From: CAWBBA01 sp963729795
GTDB taxonomy: Bacteria > Desulfobacterota > Desulfomonilia > Desulfomonilales > Desulfomonilaceae
Reading direction: 5' to 3'
DNA length: 64,000 nucleotides
Assembly (NCBI GenBank): GCA_963729795.1
Contig: CAVSPC010000016.1
Coordinates: forward strand, 124,001 to 188,000
Positions 7,420-16,607 of the stretch are shown here, in pieces. Positions within the stretch are counted from its first letter, which is position 1, and each line of letters begins with the position of its first letter. A program made the position numbers and the translations under genes. The notes below the pieces were generated by a model, which saw nothing but the letters and a program-made list of their open reading frames with translations, did not search any database and had not been told where the DNA came from.

Positions 7420-9564
7420 CTAGAAACCTTTGTACGGATTGGGGCCGAGTTCTTCAAGCCTGGCAGTGAACTCCTCCAGGATTTTCGGGATCCTCCAGTA
7501 ATCGTCAATGGAGATCTGCTCCAACCGTATCCTGTCCGATTCAAGGACCAACCGGTCCAGTGTCTCCTTTATCTTGCTCATTCGGGTGTCCGCCAATTCA
7601 CTGCCTTGAATAAAGTGGCACTGATAATCATCCCCAAATTTGCAGCCAAAGAGCACTATTCCATCTATTCCCTTGGATAGGGCGTCTGCTATCCAGACCA
7701 GGTTCATGGAGCCCAGACATCTCAACGGGATGAAACGCACCCACGGCGGGTACTGTAGCCTGTGGAGCCCAACCATGTCCAGTGCGGGAAAAGCGTCGTT
7801 TTCACAAATCAATCCAATTATACGGGGCTTTTCATCGTACTCGTCCGGCACATTGATGGACTTGATCATTGAACCGATCATATCCACCGAATAATTATTG
7901 AAGGAGATGATACGCTCCGGACAGGAACCCATGCAGATGCCGCAGCGCCGACATCTAGTGGGGTGTGGCAATGGTGTCCCTTTTTCGTCCTCGTTGTACA
8001 TGCCGAACGGGCATTCTTCAGTGCAGCGCTTGCACTGTGTACATCGCTGAATGAACAGCTCCGGGTAGGACGTGTCACCTGCGCGAGGATGAACAGCTTT
8101 TCCCAGAGCGGTTTGCTCCATGCACTGAATGGCCTTAAGGGCCGCTCCAGTTCCGTCATTTGTGGCCCTGGTTGAGGTCATGGGCTGCCGGACACATCCC
8201 GCGGTATAAATGCCCGTTCTTCTTGTCTCATACGGAAAGCAAACAAAGTGCGAGTCCGGGAAGCCGTACTTCAACTCAGGCAACGCGGGTCCTTGGCGGT
8301 ACTGCAGATTGAGGATGGGATCATCCAGGACCGCAGGCTGCATGCCGATCGCCAGGACTACCAGATCGGCCTGCATTTGCACAGGCTCGCCCAGCAACTC
8401 GTCCATAGTCTCGATGGAGAGCTTACGCTCAGTCCCCTCGCTTATGGCGACTTTTGCCGTGTCCGTCTTCACGAAGACCACTCCGTCCTTCTGCACCTTC
8501 CTGTAAAATTCCTCATGCTGTTCGGGAGACCGGATGTCTTTGTAGAAAACGACAACTTTGTTTTCCTCGTTCTGCTCCTTTACGTACTCTGCCTGTTTCA
8601 AGGAGACCCGGCAGCAAACCGCGCTGCAATACGGCAGGTGATTCTGATCGCGAGAGCCCGCGCACTGAATAAACGCTACTACCGAGGGCTCGGAACCGTC
8701 AGACGGACAGGTAATCTTCCCGGCCTTGGCCATTTCTTCCATCTGTACGCTGGTGATGATGTCAGGGAATTTGCCGTAGGAAAGGTGCTCAAGTTTGGCA
8801 GCGTCGTAAGGCTTCATTCCCGCAGCCAACACGATAGAGCCGACGCGATGCGTTCCGCCACCGTTGGTGAGTGTGACATCAAACATACCAGGCGCGCCGG
8901 CAATCTTTTCAATCGTTGTGCCCGCATTGATCGTGATGTTGCCCTCAGCCTTAACCTGATCGACGATCTCTTGGACGGCGATGTCTTCGATCTCCTGGTA
9001 GGGTGGCCTTGTGGGTGTGGTTTTGTGCCATTTGGCCATGTGCCCGCCGAGTTCCGACTCTTTTTCCACCAGAATTACGCTGTAGCCGGCACGAGCGGCA
9101 TCCAGTGATGCGTGGAGACCGGAAACGCCGCCGCCAACTACCAGCAAGGTTTTGTCTGTTGCTTCCAGGTACGGTTTAGGCAGTGTCGTCTTCTCGACCC
9201 TGGTTATGGCCATACGCATGTAATCTTCAGCCATCATCTGCGTATCTTCGGCCCCTGCGGGCTGGCACCATGCGACGTGCTCCCTGATATTCAGTCTTTC
9301 CAGTATGGTGGTCATGGGATCGAATGCTAAGACGTCGGTCTTGACCCTTCCGGAACATGCCGCGGCCACCACGCAGTTGACGGCTCCGGATTCTACATCC
9401 TTTGTGATGATGCCGACCCCTTCTTGGCTGCAAAGGGCCGGATGACTCTCAGTCTTGGCTATGCTGAACTCGTTGGCAACTGCGGAGAGGGCTTCCAAGT
9501 CTATGGATTCTCCGATACCGCATCCCGAGCATATATAGACTCCGATTTTCTGATCCATAAACAC
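7420..9564 (-). CDS. qmoB: QmoB-like HdrA flavoprotein with C-terminal MvhD domain
   Basis: QmoB is part of the quinone-interacting complex that supplies electrons to APS reductase. The 714-residue protein has an N-terminal cysteine-containing segment (CSGCGIGESID), an FAD Rossmann motif (LLVVGGGVSGLHASLDAARAG, about residue 139), the HdrA cysteine region (QCAGSRDQNHLPYCSAVCC), two ferredoxin clusters (CTQCKRCTEECP and CRRCGICMGSCP) and a C-terminal MvhD-like domain (LRCLGSMN, GCKFGDDYQC). The length fits QmoB and not the shorter QmoA. Its start abuts the qmoA stop, so coupled translation is likely. No aprAB genes are visible in the window. A non-Qmo HdrA role is the main alternative. Confidence 0.87.
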   Translation of the reverse strand: MFMDQKIGVYICSGCGIGESIDLEALSAVANEFSIAKTESHPALCSQEGVGIITKDVESGAVNCVVAAACSGRVKTDVLAFDPMTTILERLNIREHVAWCQPAGAEDTQMMAEDYMRMAITRVEKTTLPKPYLEATDKTLLVVGGGVSGLHASLDAARAGYSVILVEKESELGGHMAKWHKTTPTRPPYQEIEDIAVQEIVDQVKAEGNITINAGTTIEKIAGAPGMFDVTLTNGGGTHRVGSIVLAAGMKPYDAAKLEHLSYGKFPDIITSVQMEEMAKAGKITCPSDGSEPSVVAFIQCAGSRDQNHLPYCSAVCCRVSLKQAEYVKEQNEENKVVVFYKDIRSPEQHEEFYRKVQKDGVVFVKTDTAKVAISEGTERKLSIETMDELLGEPVQMQADLVVLAIGMQPAVLDDPILNLQYRQGPALPELKYGFPDSHFVCFPYETRRTGIYTAGCVRQPMTSTRATNDGTGAALKAIQCMEQTALGKAVHPRAGDTSYPELFIQRCTQCKRCTEECPFGMYNEDEKGTPLPHPTRCRRCGICMGSCPERIISFNNYSVDMIGSMIKSINVPDEYDEKPRIIGLICENDAFPALDMVGLHRLQYPPWVRFIPLRCLGSMNLVWIADALSKGIDGIVLFGCKFGDDYQCHFIQGSELADTRMSKIKETLDRLVLESDRIRLEQISIDDYWRIPKILEEFTARLEELGPNPYKGF

Positions 9565-10821
9565 TTACCTCCCCATCGTCCGCTGAATTGCTTTGAGGGC
9601 CGCAGCCGTTGCATCTTGCAGGGAAGCCGCGACCTCCATGGGCGCTTTGACACATCCTGCCGGAACAATTCCCGAGTTTCCGGAAGAGGTCACAAAACCG
9701 AAGTCGTCGTATTCCATCTCAAGAGCCGGTTTCACGGTGGCTGTGCCGGGAACCATACCCACCGCAAGGACCGCTAGATCTACTACTTCCTTAACCTGGG
9801 CTCCCTGGACTATGTCCTCGCCCTCAACCAAGACCCCGCCGGATTCAGGATCTTCCGAAATCCGAGCGATCTTGCTCTTGGTGAGTGTTATGTTCTCGTC
9901 CTGGTCGACCCGGGTGTAGAAATCTTCGTATTTCCCCATAGCTCGAACGTCGATATAGTAGATAAAGGCTTTGCTTTCGGGCACTTGCTCCCTTATGTAC
10001 GTTGCTTGCTTCAGGGAAGCCAGGCAGCAGATCCCCGAGCAGTATGCCAGGTGATTTTCATCCCTGGACCCCGCACACTGGACAAATGCTACGCTTTTGA
10101 CCTCTTTCCCATCGGATGGTCTCAGGATTTTCCCGCCGGTGGGGCCGTTGTGTGCCGCAAGGCGTTCAAACATAACGCTCGTGACAACATTCGGAATTCT
10201 TCCAAAGCCGAGATAGTCCACCTTTGATGCCTCGTACGGATCCCAGCCTGTGGCCCACACGACCGCGCCGACATTGTAAGTGACCTTCGCAGGTTGCATG
10301 TCGAGATCTATGGCGCCGTAAGCGCATGCCTCCGCGCACTTCCCGGCTTCCGGCGTCCCTATGATTTCAGGGGCCAGCACGTACTTGAACGGGAAGGCCA
10401 TCGAGTGGGGCAAGTGTGCTGCCGGCACCGTATCCATATTGTAATTAACAGGATTCGGAACTTGGGTCTCGCAGACTTCGGAACACTTTCCGCAAGCCGT
10501 GCAATTGTCGTTCACGTAGCGAGGTTTCAGCAGCAGCGTAACCTCGTAGGCACCCGGGCCCCCCGAGATGGACTCCACTTCCGCAAGCGTGTGATAAGTT
10601 ATCTTGGGATTTTGTTTGATGCGCCTAAAGTTAATTTCAAGGCCGCAATTGGTGGGACACAGCTTGGGAAAGTACTGATTGAGAAGGGCCACGCGTCCGC
10701 CCAAGTAAGGGTTCTTCTCCACCAGAACTACTTCCGCTCCTGCTTCGGCGGCTTCAATGGCAGCGGTCATTCCGCTTATTCCGCCTCCGACTACCAGGAT
10801 TTTTCGCTCTTCATCACCCAT
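9565..10821 (-). CDS. qmoA: QmoA-like HdrA flavoprotein
   Basis: The 418-residue protein matches QmoA in length. It starts with an FAD-binding motif (ILVVGGGISGMTAAIEAAEAG), has a ferredoxin-like cluster (CTACGKCSEVC) and a CAEACAYGA motif. It also carries the HdrA-type cysteine signature (QCAGSRDENHLAYCSGICC). QmoA and QmoB together form the flavin and iron-sulfur core of the complex linking the quinone pool to APS reduction. The gene is first in a minus-strand operon with an excellent ribosome site (GGAGGT, seven bases before ATG). It has a long leader of roughly 230 bases containing a perfect hairpin, and a promoter candidate at 11056-11082. Confidence 0.88.
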   Translation of the reverse strand: MGDEERKILVVGGGISGMTAAIEAAEAGAEVVLVEKNPYLGGRVALLNQYFPKLCPTNCGLEINFRRIKQNPKITYHTLAEVESISGGPGAYEVTLLLKPRYVNDNCTACGKCSEVCETQVPNPVNYNMDTVPAAHLPHSMAFPFKYVLAPEIIGTPEAGKCAEACAYGAIDLDMQPAKVTYNVGAVVWATGWDPYEASKVDYLGFGRIPNVVTSVMFERLAAHNGPTGGKILRPSDGKEVKSVAFVQCAGSRDENHLAYCSGICCLASLKQATYIREQVPESKAFIYYIDVRAMGKYEDFYTRVDQDENITLTKSKIARISEDPESGGVLVEGEDIVQGAQVKEVVDLAVLAVGMVPGTATVKPALEMEYDDFGFVTSSGNSGIVPAGCVKAPMEVAASLQDATAAALKAIQRTMGR

Positions 10822-10888
10822 GAACTACCTCCGTGTGATATGTCAGGTGTGATTCTGGTCGATCCTCAGTCTGTTGCCTTTCGAGCGC

Positions 10889-10911
10889 TTCGCGGCAAGC
10901 TGTGCCGCGAA
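10889..10911 (-). promoter_or_regulatory. Perfect hairpin in the qmoA leader
   Basis: TTCGCGGCA and TGCCGCGAA form a perfect nine-base stem with a five-base loop, 68 bases before the qmoA start. No T-tract follows on the minus strand, so it is not an obvious terminator. It may be an mRNA stability element or an operator. Confidence 0.45.
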
Positions 10912-11055
10912 TATTGATTCCCGCAGCCATACTTAAATGAGCCGAATCACCCGGCGGACGGAAAGAGGCCATCCGGGATGATTAATGGCGGCCCTTTTTT
11001 AAGTTCGTAAGCAGCGATGCTTGACGATACGGTGTCAGGAGGGTAACCAATTAAC

Positions 11056-11082
11056 ATTCTACCATATTGTGTGGTTTGTCAA
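11056..11082 (-). promoter_or_regulatory. Candidate promoter of the qmoAB-HdrD operon
   Basis: Read on the minus strand, there is a consensus TTGACA (11082-11077), a 15-base spacer and TAGAAT (11061-11056) preceded by TGG, an extended -10. The spacer is short, but the extended -10 compensates. The predicted transcript has a leader of about 230 bases. Confidence 0.45.
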
Positions 11083-11137
11083 CAAGTCACATCGGACCGT
11101 GAGGAATACGTTATGTCTACAAAAATGGGAATAATTA

Positions 11138-11146
11138 TGGTATAAT
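11138..11146 (+). promoter_or_regulatory. Extended -10 promoter candidate for the ankyrin gene
   Basis: TGGTATAAT matches the extended -10 consensus (TGnTATAAT). There is no good -35 box at normal spacing. It points toward the ankyrin-repeat gene, giving a leader of about 190 bases, and is divergent from the qmo promoter 56 bases away. Confidence 0.4.
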
Positions 11147-11344
11147 ACAAGTAAAGACAAAAGGCCTGGTGCAATCAACAGAAATTGTTGGAGTAGTTGA
11201 GCTTCCCAACTCCGGGACCGCAGGATTTTCAATGGCTGGCTTTGGAAGGGGAGCTTGGCAATTCCAGATCACCGGCACCGGGTCTCCTCTCAGGCGTTTC
11301 TTCGGAATCTTACCATACCGCGGCATATAGAAGGCATTGGCAGC

Positions 11345-14026
11345 ATGCAGGAACAACTCATACACTCTGCTCGCGTCGGCAACTTGGCCACAGTTGAAGA
11401 TTTCCTTGCCGCAGGTGTCGATGTAAATGCAGACAGCACTGATGGAACGGCTTTGATGGCAGCTTCATTGGGAGGCCATCGGGCTGTCGTGAAATTACTC
11501 CTGGACGCCGGCGCGGACGTGAATGCCACGGACGCTTCGGGAAACTCTGCTCTGATGGAGGCTTCTCTTGCAGGTCACGCCCATATAATCCAACTCCTGC
11601 TTGATCGAGGAAGCCGGGTAAACGTTGCCAATAAAGATGGGGACACGGCGCTACATAAAGCAGCTCTCTGGGGGCACGCGGAGGCAGTAGCGTTGTTGTG
11701 CAGGCATGGAGCGGAAGTCAATTCGGCAGACCGAGACGGCAATACCCCACTAGCCTGGGCGCTCAGGCAGGGGCACCTGCAAGCGGTCGAATTACTTCTC
11801 GACATGAGGACAGATCCCGACGCCAAAGCAACAACTTACAAAGCTGCACTGCTTCTAGCTTCGACATCCGGCCATCCCGAATTAGTTGAGCTACTTCTCG
11901 ATCGGGGCGCGGATATTGACGGAGAAGACGGACAAGGGAATACACCGATAATTGCCGCGGCAAGAATCGGAGATGTCGAGCTGGTCGAGCTGCTCCTCGA
12001 AAGAGGGGCCGACGTCAATATGAGGGAGGCGCGCTACGGGTGTACCGCCCTTTTTTGGGCGTGCTCCAAAGGGCATTTGGCCGTGGTGGAACGCCTCTTG
12101 TCTCGAAGGGCGAATACTCGGGTTCGGAACAAATATGGCAGCACACCTTTGCATTGGGCTGCATTCAAGGGTCGGACTGAAGTGGTGAAGCTTCTGCTCA
12201 CTTGGGGAGCCCCTGTCGATGTCCGAAACCTGTTTGGAGTTACTCCCTTAATTCTGGCTGCTCGTGCGAATCGTCCGAAAGTTGTGCAGGTACTTCTGGC
12301 ATGGGGGGCTGACGTCCATTCGTACGATAAAGATAAGAAGACCGCTCTAATCTGCGCTGCCGGCGCGGGTGCTGTCGCTGTGGCAAGCATGCTGCTAGCT
12401 AGAGGAGCCGAGGCGAACGGTCGGAGCAAGTATGGCAACTCATCGTTGTTCTGGGCCGCCTACAAAGGGCACACGACAATGGTCAGGCTCTTGTTGGCAC
12501 GAGGCGCCGATCCAAATGCTAAAAATAATAATAATCACACTCCATTGTTCTGGGCCGCCTTCAGCGGGAACGAGGAAGTGGTGGCTCATCTGGTGCATAG
12601 CGGGGCAGATCCCAGCGTGAGGGACATCAAATATCAGAGTACCGCTTTGTTCTGGGCGGCATACAGGGGACACATTGAGGCGGTGAAGCTTCTCTTGACC
12701 CAACGATCGGATGTCCATACGCGAGATCGCGCAGGAAATACGCCGCTGCTGTGGGCAGCTAGAGCTGGTCAAGCCCGAGTCGTGGAACTTCTCTTGGACC
12801 GGGGAGCATACCCTAACGCGCACAGCAGAGCGGGCTGCACGGCTCTGTTCTGGGCTTGTGATAGAGGCGACACCGATGTGGCCCGGATTCTCCTGAAGCG
12901 GGGCGCTACCCTTGTCGGGCAAGAAAAGCACGGAGCGCATCCGGTGCTTTGGGCTATCTGGCAAGGACACATTTCAGTGCTCGATCTCCTTTTGTCCGAA
13001 GGAGCTGATGTAAATGCCCGCCACAAGAAACACGGGATTACTGCCCTGACCTGGGCTTCCTACAAGGGGGATTTTGCAGCCGTTGATCTTCTCCTTGCGC
13101 GCGGGGCGGATGTTCATGCGAGGGATAGCAAATATGGGAACACGAGCCTCTTCTGGGCTGCGGTGAAAGGGCACCTACTCCCGGTCGAGCTGCTCCTATC
13201 CAAAGGTGCTGATGTTAATGCTCGGAACAGATCCGGCAAAACTCCGCTCATGGTCGCAGCGATCGGGGGATACCGTAGTATGGTGGAACTACTTCTGCAG
13301 CATGGTGCGAACGCGAACGCGGTGAGCAACGGGGGCACCACCGCCTTGGGCTATGCGCTCAGATTGGGACACGCCGAGACTGCCGAAGCTCTCTTGGCGA
13401 AAGGGGCCGAGTGCAGAAACGAGTCCGACAAAGCTCTTCTGGATGCATCATATTGGAACCATGCCAAAATCGTCAATCTGCTTTTGGAGCAAGGGGCAGA
13501 CGTCAATTCGAGGGATGCCAAGTATGGCAACACCGCTTTGTTTTGGGCTTGCTACAAGGGTAGCAAGGAGGTTCTAAAGCTGCTTCTCGATCACGGGGCA
13601 AACGTCAATGCGACAAATAAATTTGGCAATACTCCCCTCTTCTGGGCTGCACGCAAGGGCCAGCTTGCATTGGTGGAATTGCTTATATCGCGTGGCGCGG
13701 ACGTTCAAGCACGGGACAGGACTGGCAAGACAGCCTTGATGGTGGCCGCAGCCGCGGGGTCGCTGGCAGTAGTCAGAAAGCTTGTGGCAGCAGGCGCGGA
13801 TGTGAACGCTAAAACGGAATCTGGCTGGACCGCTCTGATGGAAGCTTACTTTGAAGGCCACCCGAAAATAGTCGCGTATCTAAAGGAGGAAGAGGCGAGT
13901 ATGAGCGGTTTTTTCCAAGGCCATTTCACCATAGGCAACGGCAAATTGCCGGCTGGTCATTACCAAGAACGATCTCCCGAAGTCCTGTCGAAGAAAGCCT
14001 ATCAAAATTTTTCAGGATCGTCGTAG
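11345..14026 (+). CDS. Ankyrin-repeat protein with 26 repeats
   Basis: The 893-residue protein is almost entirely about 26 tandem ankyrin repeats of 33-34 residues (for example DGTALMAASLGGHRAVVKLL and GANVNATNKFGNTPLFWAA). A 40-residue tail lacking repeats follows. No signal peptide or membrane segment is seen, so a cytoplasmic scaffold or protein-interaction role is likely. In half of the repeats the usual TPLHxAA turn carries a tryptophan, as in TALFWAA, and several repeats have one extra residue before YGNT. The start at 11345 (MQEQLIHSARVGN) is where repeat 1 begins; the frame is open 90 bases further. Its end overlaps the convergent amidotransferase-like gene by 25 bases. Confidence 0.93.
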   Translation: MQEQLIHSARVGNLATVEDFLAAGVDVNADSTDGTALMAASLGGHRAVVKLLLDAGADVNATDASGNSALMEASLAGHAHIIQLLLDRGSRVNVANKDGDTALHKAALWGHAEAVALLCRHGAEVNSADRDGNTPLAWALRQGHLQAVELLLDMRTDPDAKATTYKAALLLASTSGHPELVELLLDRGADIDGEDGQGNTPIIAAARIGDVELVELLLERGADVNMREARYGCTALFWACSKGHLAVVERLLSRRANTRVRNKYGSTPLHWAAFKGRTEVVKLLLTWGAPVDVRNLFGVTPLILAARANRPKVVQVLLAWGADVHSYDKDKKTALICAAGAGAVAVASMLLARGAEANGRSKYGNSSLFWAAYKGHTTMVRLLLARGADPNAKNNNNHTPLFWAAFSGNEEVVAHLVHSGADPSVRDIKYQSTALFWAAYRGHIEAVKLLLTQRSDVHTRDRAGNTPLLWAARAGQARVVELLLDRGAYPNAHSRAGCTALFWACDRGDTDVARILLKRGATLVGQEKHGAHPVLWAIWQGHISVLDLLLSEGADVNARHKKHGITALTWASYKGDFAAVDLLLARGADVHARDSKYGNTSLFWAAVKGHLLPVELLLSKGADVNARNRSGKTPLMVAAIGGYRSMVELLLQHGANANAVSNGGTTALGYALRLGHAETAEALLAKGAECRNESDKALLDASYWNHAKIVNLLLEQGADVNSRDAKYGNTALFWACYKGSKEVLKLLLDHGANVNATNKFGNTPLFWAARKGQLALVELLISRGADVQARDRTGKTALMVAAAAGSLAVVRKLVAAGADVNAKTESGWTALMEAYFEGHPKIVAYLKEEEASMSGFFQGHFTIGNGKLPAGHYQERSPEVLSKKAYQNFSGSS

Positions 14027-14874
14027 CTCTTCAGTAGCCCTCGTTCCAGCGGCAAAAAGGAGAGAAGTCTTGGAATTGTCGGCGCGTGAGCGCTTTTGAG
14101 TGCTTGGTCGTGAGCTATGGCAATCTCAAGAAAATTCCGGATCAAGATTCTGCCTCCGGAATGACTGCCGTAAAAACACTCCGGATGCCCCTGGACGCCG
14201 TAAACCGGTTTTGTAGGGTGCCGCATGATCTGGTTAGGGCTGAATTTGTTCGAAGCCAATAACACAAAACCTGGCGGCAATACTTTGACTTCGTCGAAGT
14301 GACTCTCTACGATTCGCAGTGTATTGCCAATACCTTTGAAGATCGGGTCAGCGGCCATGAGGGTCAACGGTACTACGCCACCCTGGCGATCGCGTGTATA
14401 CGGCATGCAATCATCTTCACCAGCCCTGATGGGGCCAACCTTACCTCCGAATGCCAGAGCTATGGCTTGATGCCCGCCGCATATTCCCAGTATAGGGATA
14501 TTCATCTCTTCGGCTGCCATAGGAAGCGTCCAGAGGAAATTCTGAAGTGAAACGCCCATTTCACCGGTGTAGCGACACCAGGGAGTACCCTGGGGACTAA
14601 GAATGATAAAAGCGGGTTGAATCTCTGCAAGCCATTCAGGGGTCACCTTGCTGAAGTGAACTATAAGACCGTTGGGGTTGCCGCTCAGCTCCTTTATGAC
14701 TGAAAAAACGTGCCTGCAGCCACCTGAACAACCATCAGGTGAAAGGCCCACCATTATCCAGGGCCGAGTGATATCTGACGGCCCTTTCGCGGATGCTTCC
14801 ACGGCAAACGCCGTTGCGAGCACGCCGACCAGTACAACATACCGCCATAAGCGGCAATGCCGAAAAATCTTCAT
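14002..14874 (-). CDS. Exported class-I glutamine-amidotransferase-like protein
   Basis: The 290-residue product has an N-terminal signal sequence (RYVVLVGVLATAFAVEASAKG) and a class-I GATase fold. The nucleophile elbow is GICGGHQAIA and the His-Glu pair lies in GVQGHPE, so the triad is intact. Class-I domains hydrolyse glutamine or gamma-glutamyl bonds, but export is unusual for biosynthetic amidotransferases. A periplasmic gamma-glutamyl hydrolase-like role is possible. The start at 14874 gives the best signal peptide; the frame extends to 14967. It is convergent with, and overlaps, the ankyrin gene. Confidence 0.82.
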   Translation of the reverse strand: MKIFRHCRLWRYVVLVGVLATAFAVEASAKGPSDITRPWIMVGLSPDGCSGGCRHVFSVIKELSGNPNGLIVHFSKVTPEWLAEIQPAFIILSPQGTPWCRYTGEMGVSLQNFLWTLPMAAEEMNIPILGICGGHQAIALAFGGKVGPIRAGEDDCMPYTRDRQGGVVPLTLMAADPIFKGIGNTLRIVESHFDEVKVLPPGFVLLASNKFSPNQIMRHPTKPVYGVQGHPECFYGSHSGGRILIRNFLEIAIAHDQALKSAHAPTIPRLLSFLPLERGLLKSYDDPEKF

Positions 14875-15039
14875 CAATGATTCCACCAGCAGAGTTTGGG
14901 ATGGACAATCCTTATACACTCTCCACTGATTCGGACACAACCAAAAATTTTCCGTGAACGGAATCATTCAGTTTTCCGGGGGAACTTGTCATTAAGCCTG
15001 CCCCACGCAAGTGAATGGTTAGCTGCGCACTTAACTATA

Positions 15040-15089
15040 GTTGGGGCGATCGGTGGTCGCCCTGGGCGAATGCCATTGGCCCCTACAAC
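15040..15089. repeat. Palindromic intergenic repeat
   Basis: GTTGGGGC at 15040 pairs imperfectly with GCCCCTACAAC ending at 15089, with an internal GGGCGA/TCGCCC hairpin. It lies in the 610-base gene-free stretch between the amidotransferase-like gene and queH, which otherwise holds only two other repeats. Confidence 0.5.
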
Positions 15090-15156
15090 GTCCCGCTGAT
15101 AAAAGGACATCGTTTTTGGCAACTGCTCCATTTGATCACGCAGAGACAAATCCTTT

Positions 15157-15209
15157 CGGAATTATGCACTTGACAAAGATTCCGCGGAATAATTCGGTGG
15201 AATCATAGG
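15157..15209 (+). repeat. 53-base dispersed repeat, copy 1 (inverted partner at 29041-29094)
   Basis: This segment is repeated in inverted orientation at 29041-29094 with a single one-base length difference and otherwise complete identity. It contains the 12-base palindrome ATTCCGCGGAAT and a TTGACA box. Both flanks diverge abruptly. Its function is unknown. Confidence 0.75.
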
Positions 15210-15255
15210 ATAGCTGTAAGCAGCCTATTGAGGCTCATGAGGGACTCAACAAGAC

Positions 15256-15316
15256 CGTCACCCCGGCGAAGGCCGGGGTCCAGAAAACCTGGATTCCGGC
15301 CTTCGCCGGAATGACG
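15256..15316. repeat. Palindromic repeat (CGTCACCCCGGCGAAGGCC type)
   Basis: CGTCACCCCGGCGAAGGCC pairs with GGCCTTCGCCGGAATGACG across a short loop, giving a near-perfect stem of about 28 bases. Very similar palindromes are scattered between genes in many bacterial genomes. No protein is encoded. Confidence 0.75.
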
Positions 15317-15485
15317 GACGTAGACCTTTTCCAAGTGAATAGTTCCCAATCCTTTTGTTTCCGTGGTGAAGGAGGAGTGTGACTAGATTTCGCCTCTTAT
15401 CCAAAAGCGGATTCAGAGAATCTCGACGGGCACAGAAGGACACCGGAGAGGCCCCCCGTTTCGCCCCTATGGCGGGAGGGTCACA

Positions 15486-16022
15486 TCACATGATTTTTTG
15501 AGCGCGTTCCTTTTCGCTGTATACACAGCCACAATATTTCTGGCGATATAAGCCGAGTTTCCGGTAGCGCTTGACACCTTCATTCCAGCCTGTGCGCCAG
15601 TCTCTGTAAATAAAGGGGATTCCGTATTTTTCAGAAACTGCCTCGCAAACCGACTTCAAGAGCTCGTGTTTTTGAAAGCGGCTGTACAGCAGCGTAGTGG
15701 AGAACGCGTCGAATCCCTTGGTCTCGGCGAGCCGAGCGATCCTATCAATTCTGAAGTTAAAACAGAGCCGGCATCGTTGAGCTTCCCTGAAGACCACCTC
15801 TCGGAGCCATTCTTCCATGCCCTCGTGGAAATTCTCCGTGAGCACCCGGACGTCGTTACCGCTTGTGTAGACCGTAAAGGCGTCAAGCCTGCGGAGGTAT
15901 TCCGTATATGGGTGTATGTTTGGGTTGAAGAATACGGCGGCAATCTCGTGGCCCTCAGAGCGCAAATCGTCGAGGGGGTACACCAGGCAAGGTGCGCAGC
16001 ACGCATGAAGAAGTATTCTCAT
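15486..16022 (-). CDS. queH: Epoxyqueuosine reductase QueH
   Basis: QueH (DUF208) catalyses the last step of queuosine synthesis, reducing epoxyqueuosine in tRNA, and replaces the B12-dependent QueG. The 178-residue protein has the family cysteine sets: HACCAPC at the N-terminus, CRLCF near residue 93 and YCGCVYSE near the C-terminus. These bind an iron-sulfur cluster and a second metal. The TTLLYSRFQKH and WNEGVKRYRKLGLYRQ motifs are also typical. It fits with tgt, the first tRNA-inserting enzyme of the same pathway, about 9 kb away. The gene appears monocistronic. Confidence 0.93.
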   Translation of the reverse strand: MRILLHACCAPCLVYPLDDLRSEGHEIAAVFFNPNIHPYTEYLRRLDAFTVYTSGNDVRVLTENFHEGMEEWLREVVFREAQRCRLCFNFRIDRIARLAETKGFDAFSTTLLYSRFQKHELLKSVCEAVSEKYGIPFIYRDWRTGWNEGVKRYRKLGLYRQKYCGCVYSEKERAQKIM

Positions 16023-16106
16023 GAAAAAGGTTGTCTCCTTTCAGTCGTCGTGATATGAGTTCTGCCGTGAATCGGCCTTGCAAAGCCCGGAATATTATTC
16101 TAAATC

Positions 16107-16607
16107 GTGTTAATCATGAAACGAACTGCTTGCCTGTTCATTTTCATTTCACTACTGTGTCCGACAATGTCACGAGGAGCCGATGAAGCGGTTTTTCTCA
16201 ATGCCTTCGGCGAGACCGCGACCGCCTATCTCAACGACTCTTTTCTCCTGATGGGCACTACTGCCGACGGATTTGTGGGAGACATAATTCCCAAAGGGAC
16301 TGCTCTCGAGATCGTCAAGAACGTCCAAAAAAGAGTCCGAGTAATTCGGGCCAAATTCAAAGCCGTTTCAGCGAGCCGGATTTCGCCCGCGGACAAGCAG
16401 CTTATGGAGCTGCTGGACAATGCTTATGGGTGCCTGGATCATCAGGCCTGGGCACTGATCCAATACATACAAGACAAGACGCCTGACACAGCCCGCCGCT
16501 TTGAAGCACAAAGAACAGACTGTCTTAACCACATCAAGAAAATAGCTGACTTTTACTCGACCTTACCTCCGTCTCCGGAAGTTCCCGAGCCTCTCAGCAC
16601 GCGTTGA
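16107..16607 (+). CDS. Secreted protein of unknown function
   Basis: This protein of about 166 residues has a signal peptide (ACLFIFISLLCPTMSRGA). The mature part is mainly helical with two cysteines (YGCLDH, TDCLNH) that could form a disulfide. Translation may begin at GTG 16107 or at ATG 16116; no strong ribosome site decides this. The 3' end overlaps the convergent selB gene by 55 bases. The family is not recognised. Confidence 0.6.
   Translation: MLIMKRTACLFIFISLLCPTMSRGADEAVFLNAFGETATAYLNDSFLLMGTTADGFVGDIIPKGTALEIVKNVQKRVRVIRAKFKAVSASRISPADKQLMELLDNAYGCLDHQAWALIQYIQDKTPDTARRFEAQRTDCLNHIKKIADFYSTLPPSPEVPEPLSTR

Noticed and set aside
8248..9108. 286-codon plus-strand frame antisense to qmoB
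   Set aside because: Shadow of a strongly conserved gene; its composition reflects the opposite strand and no start signal is present.
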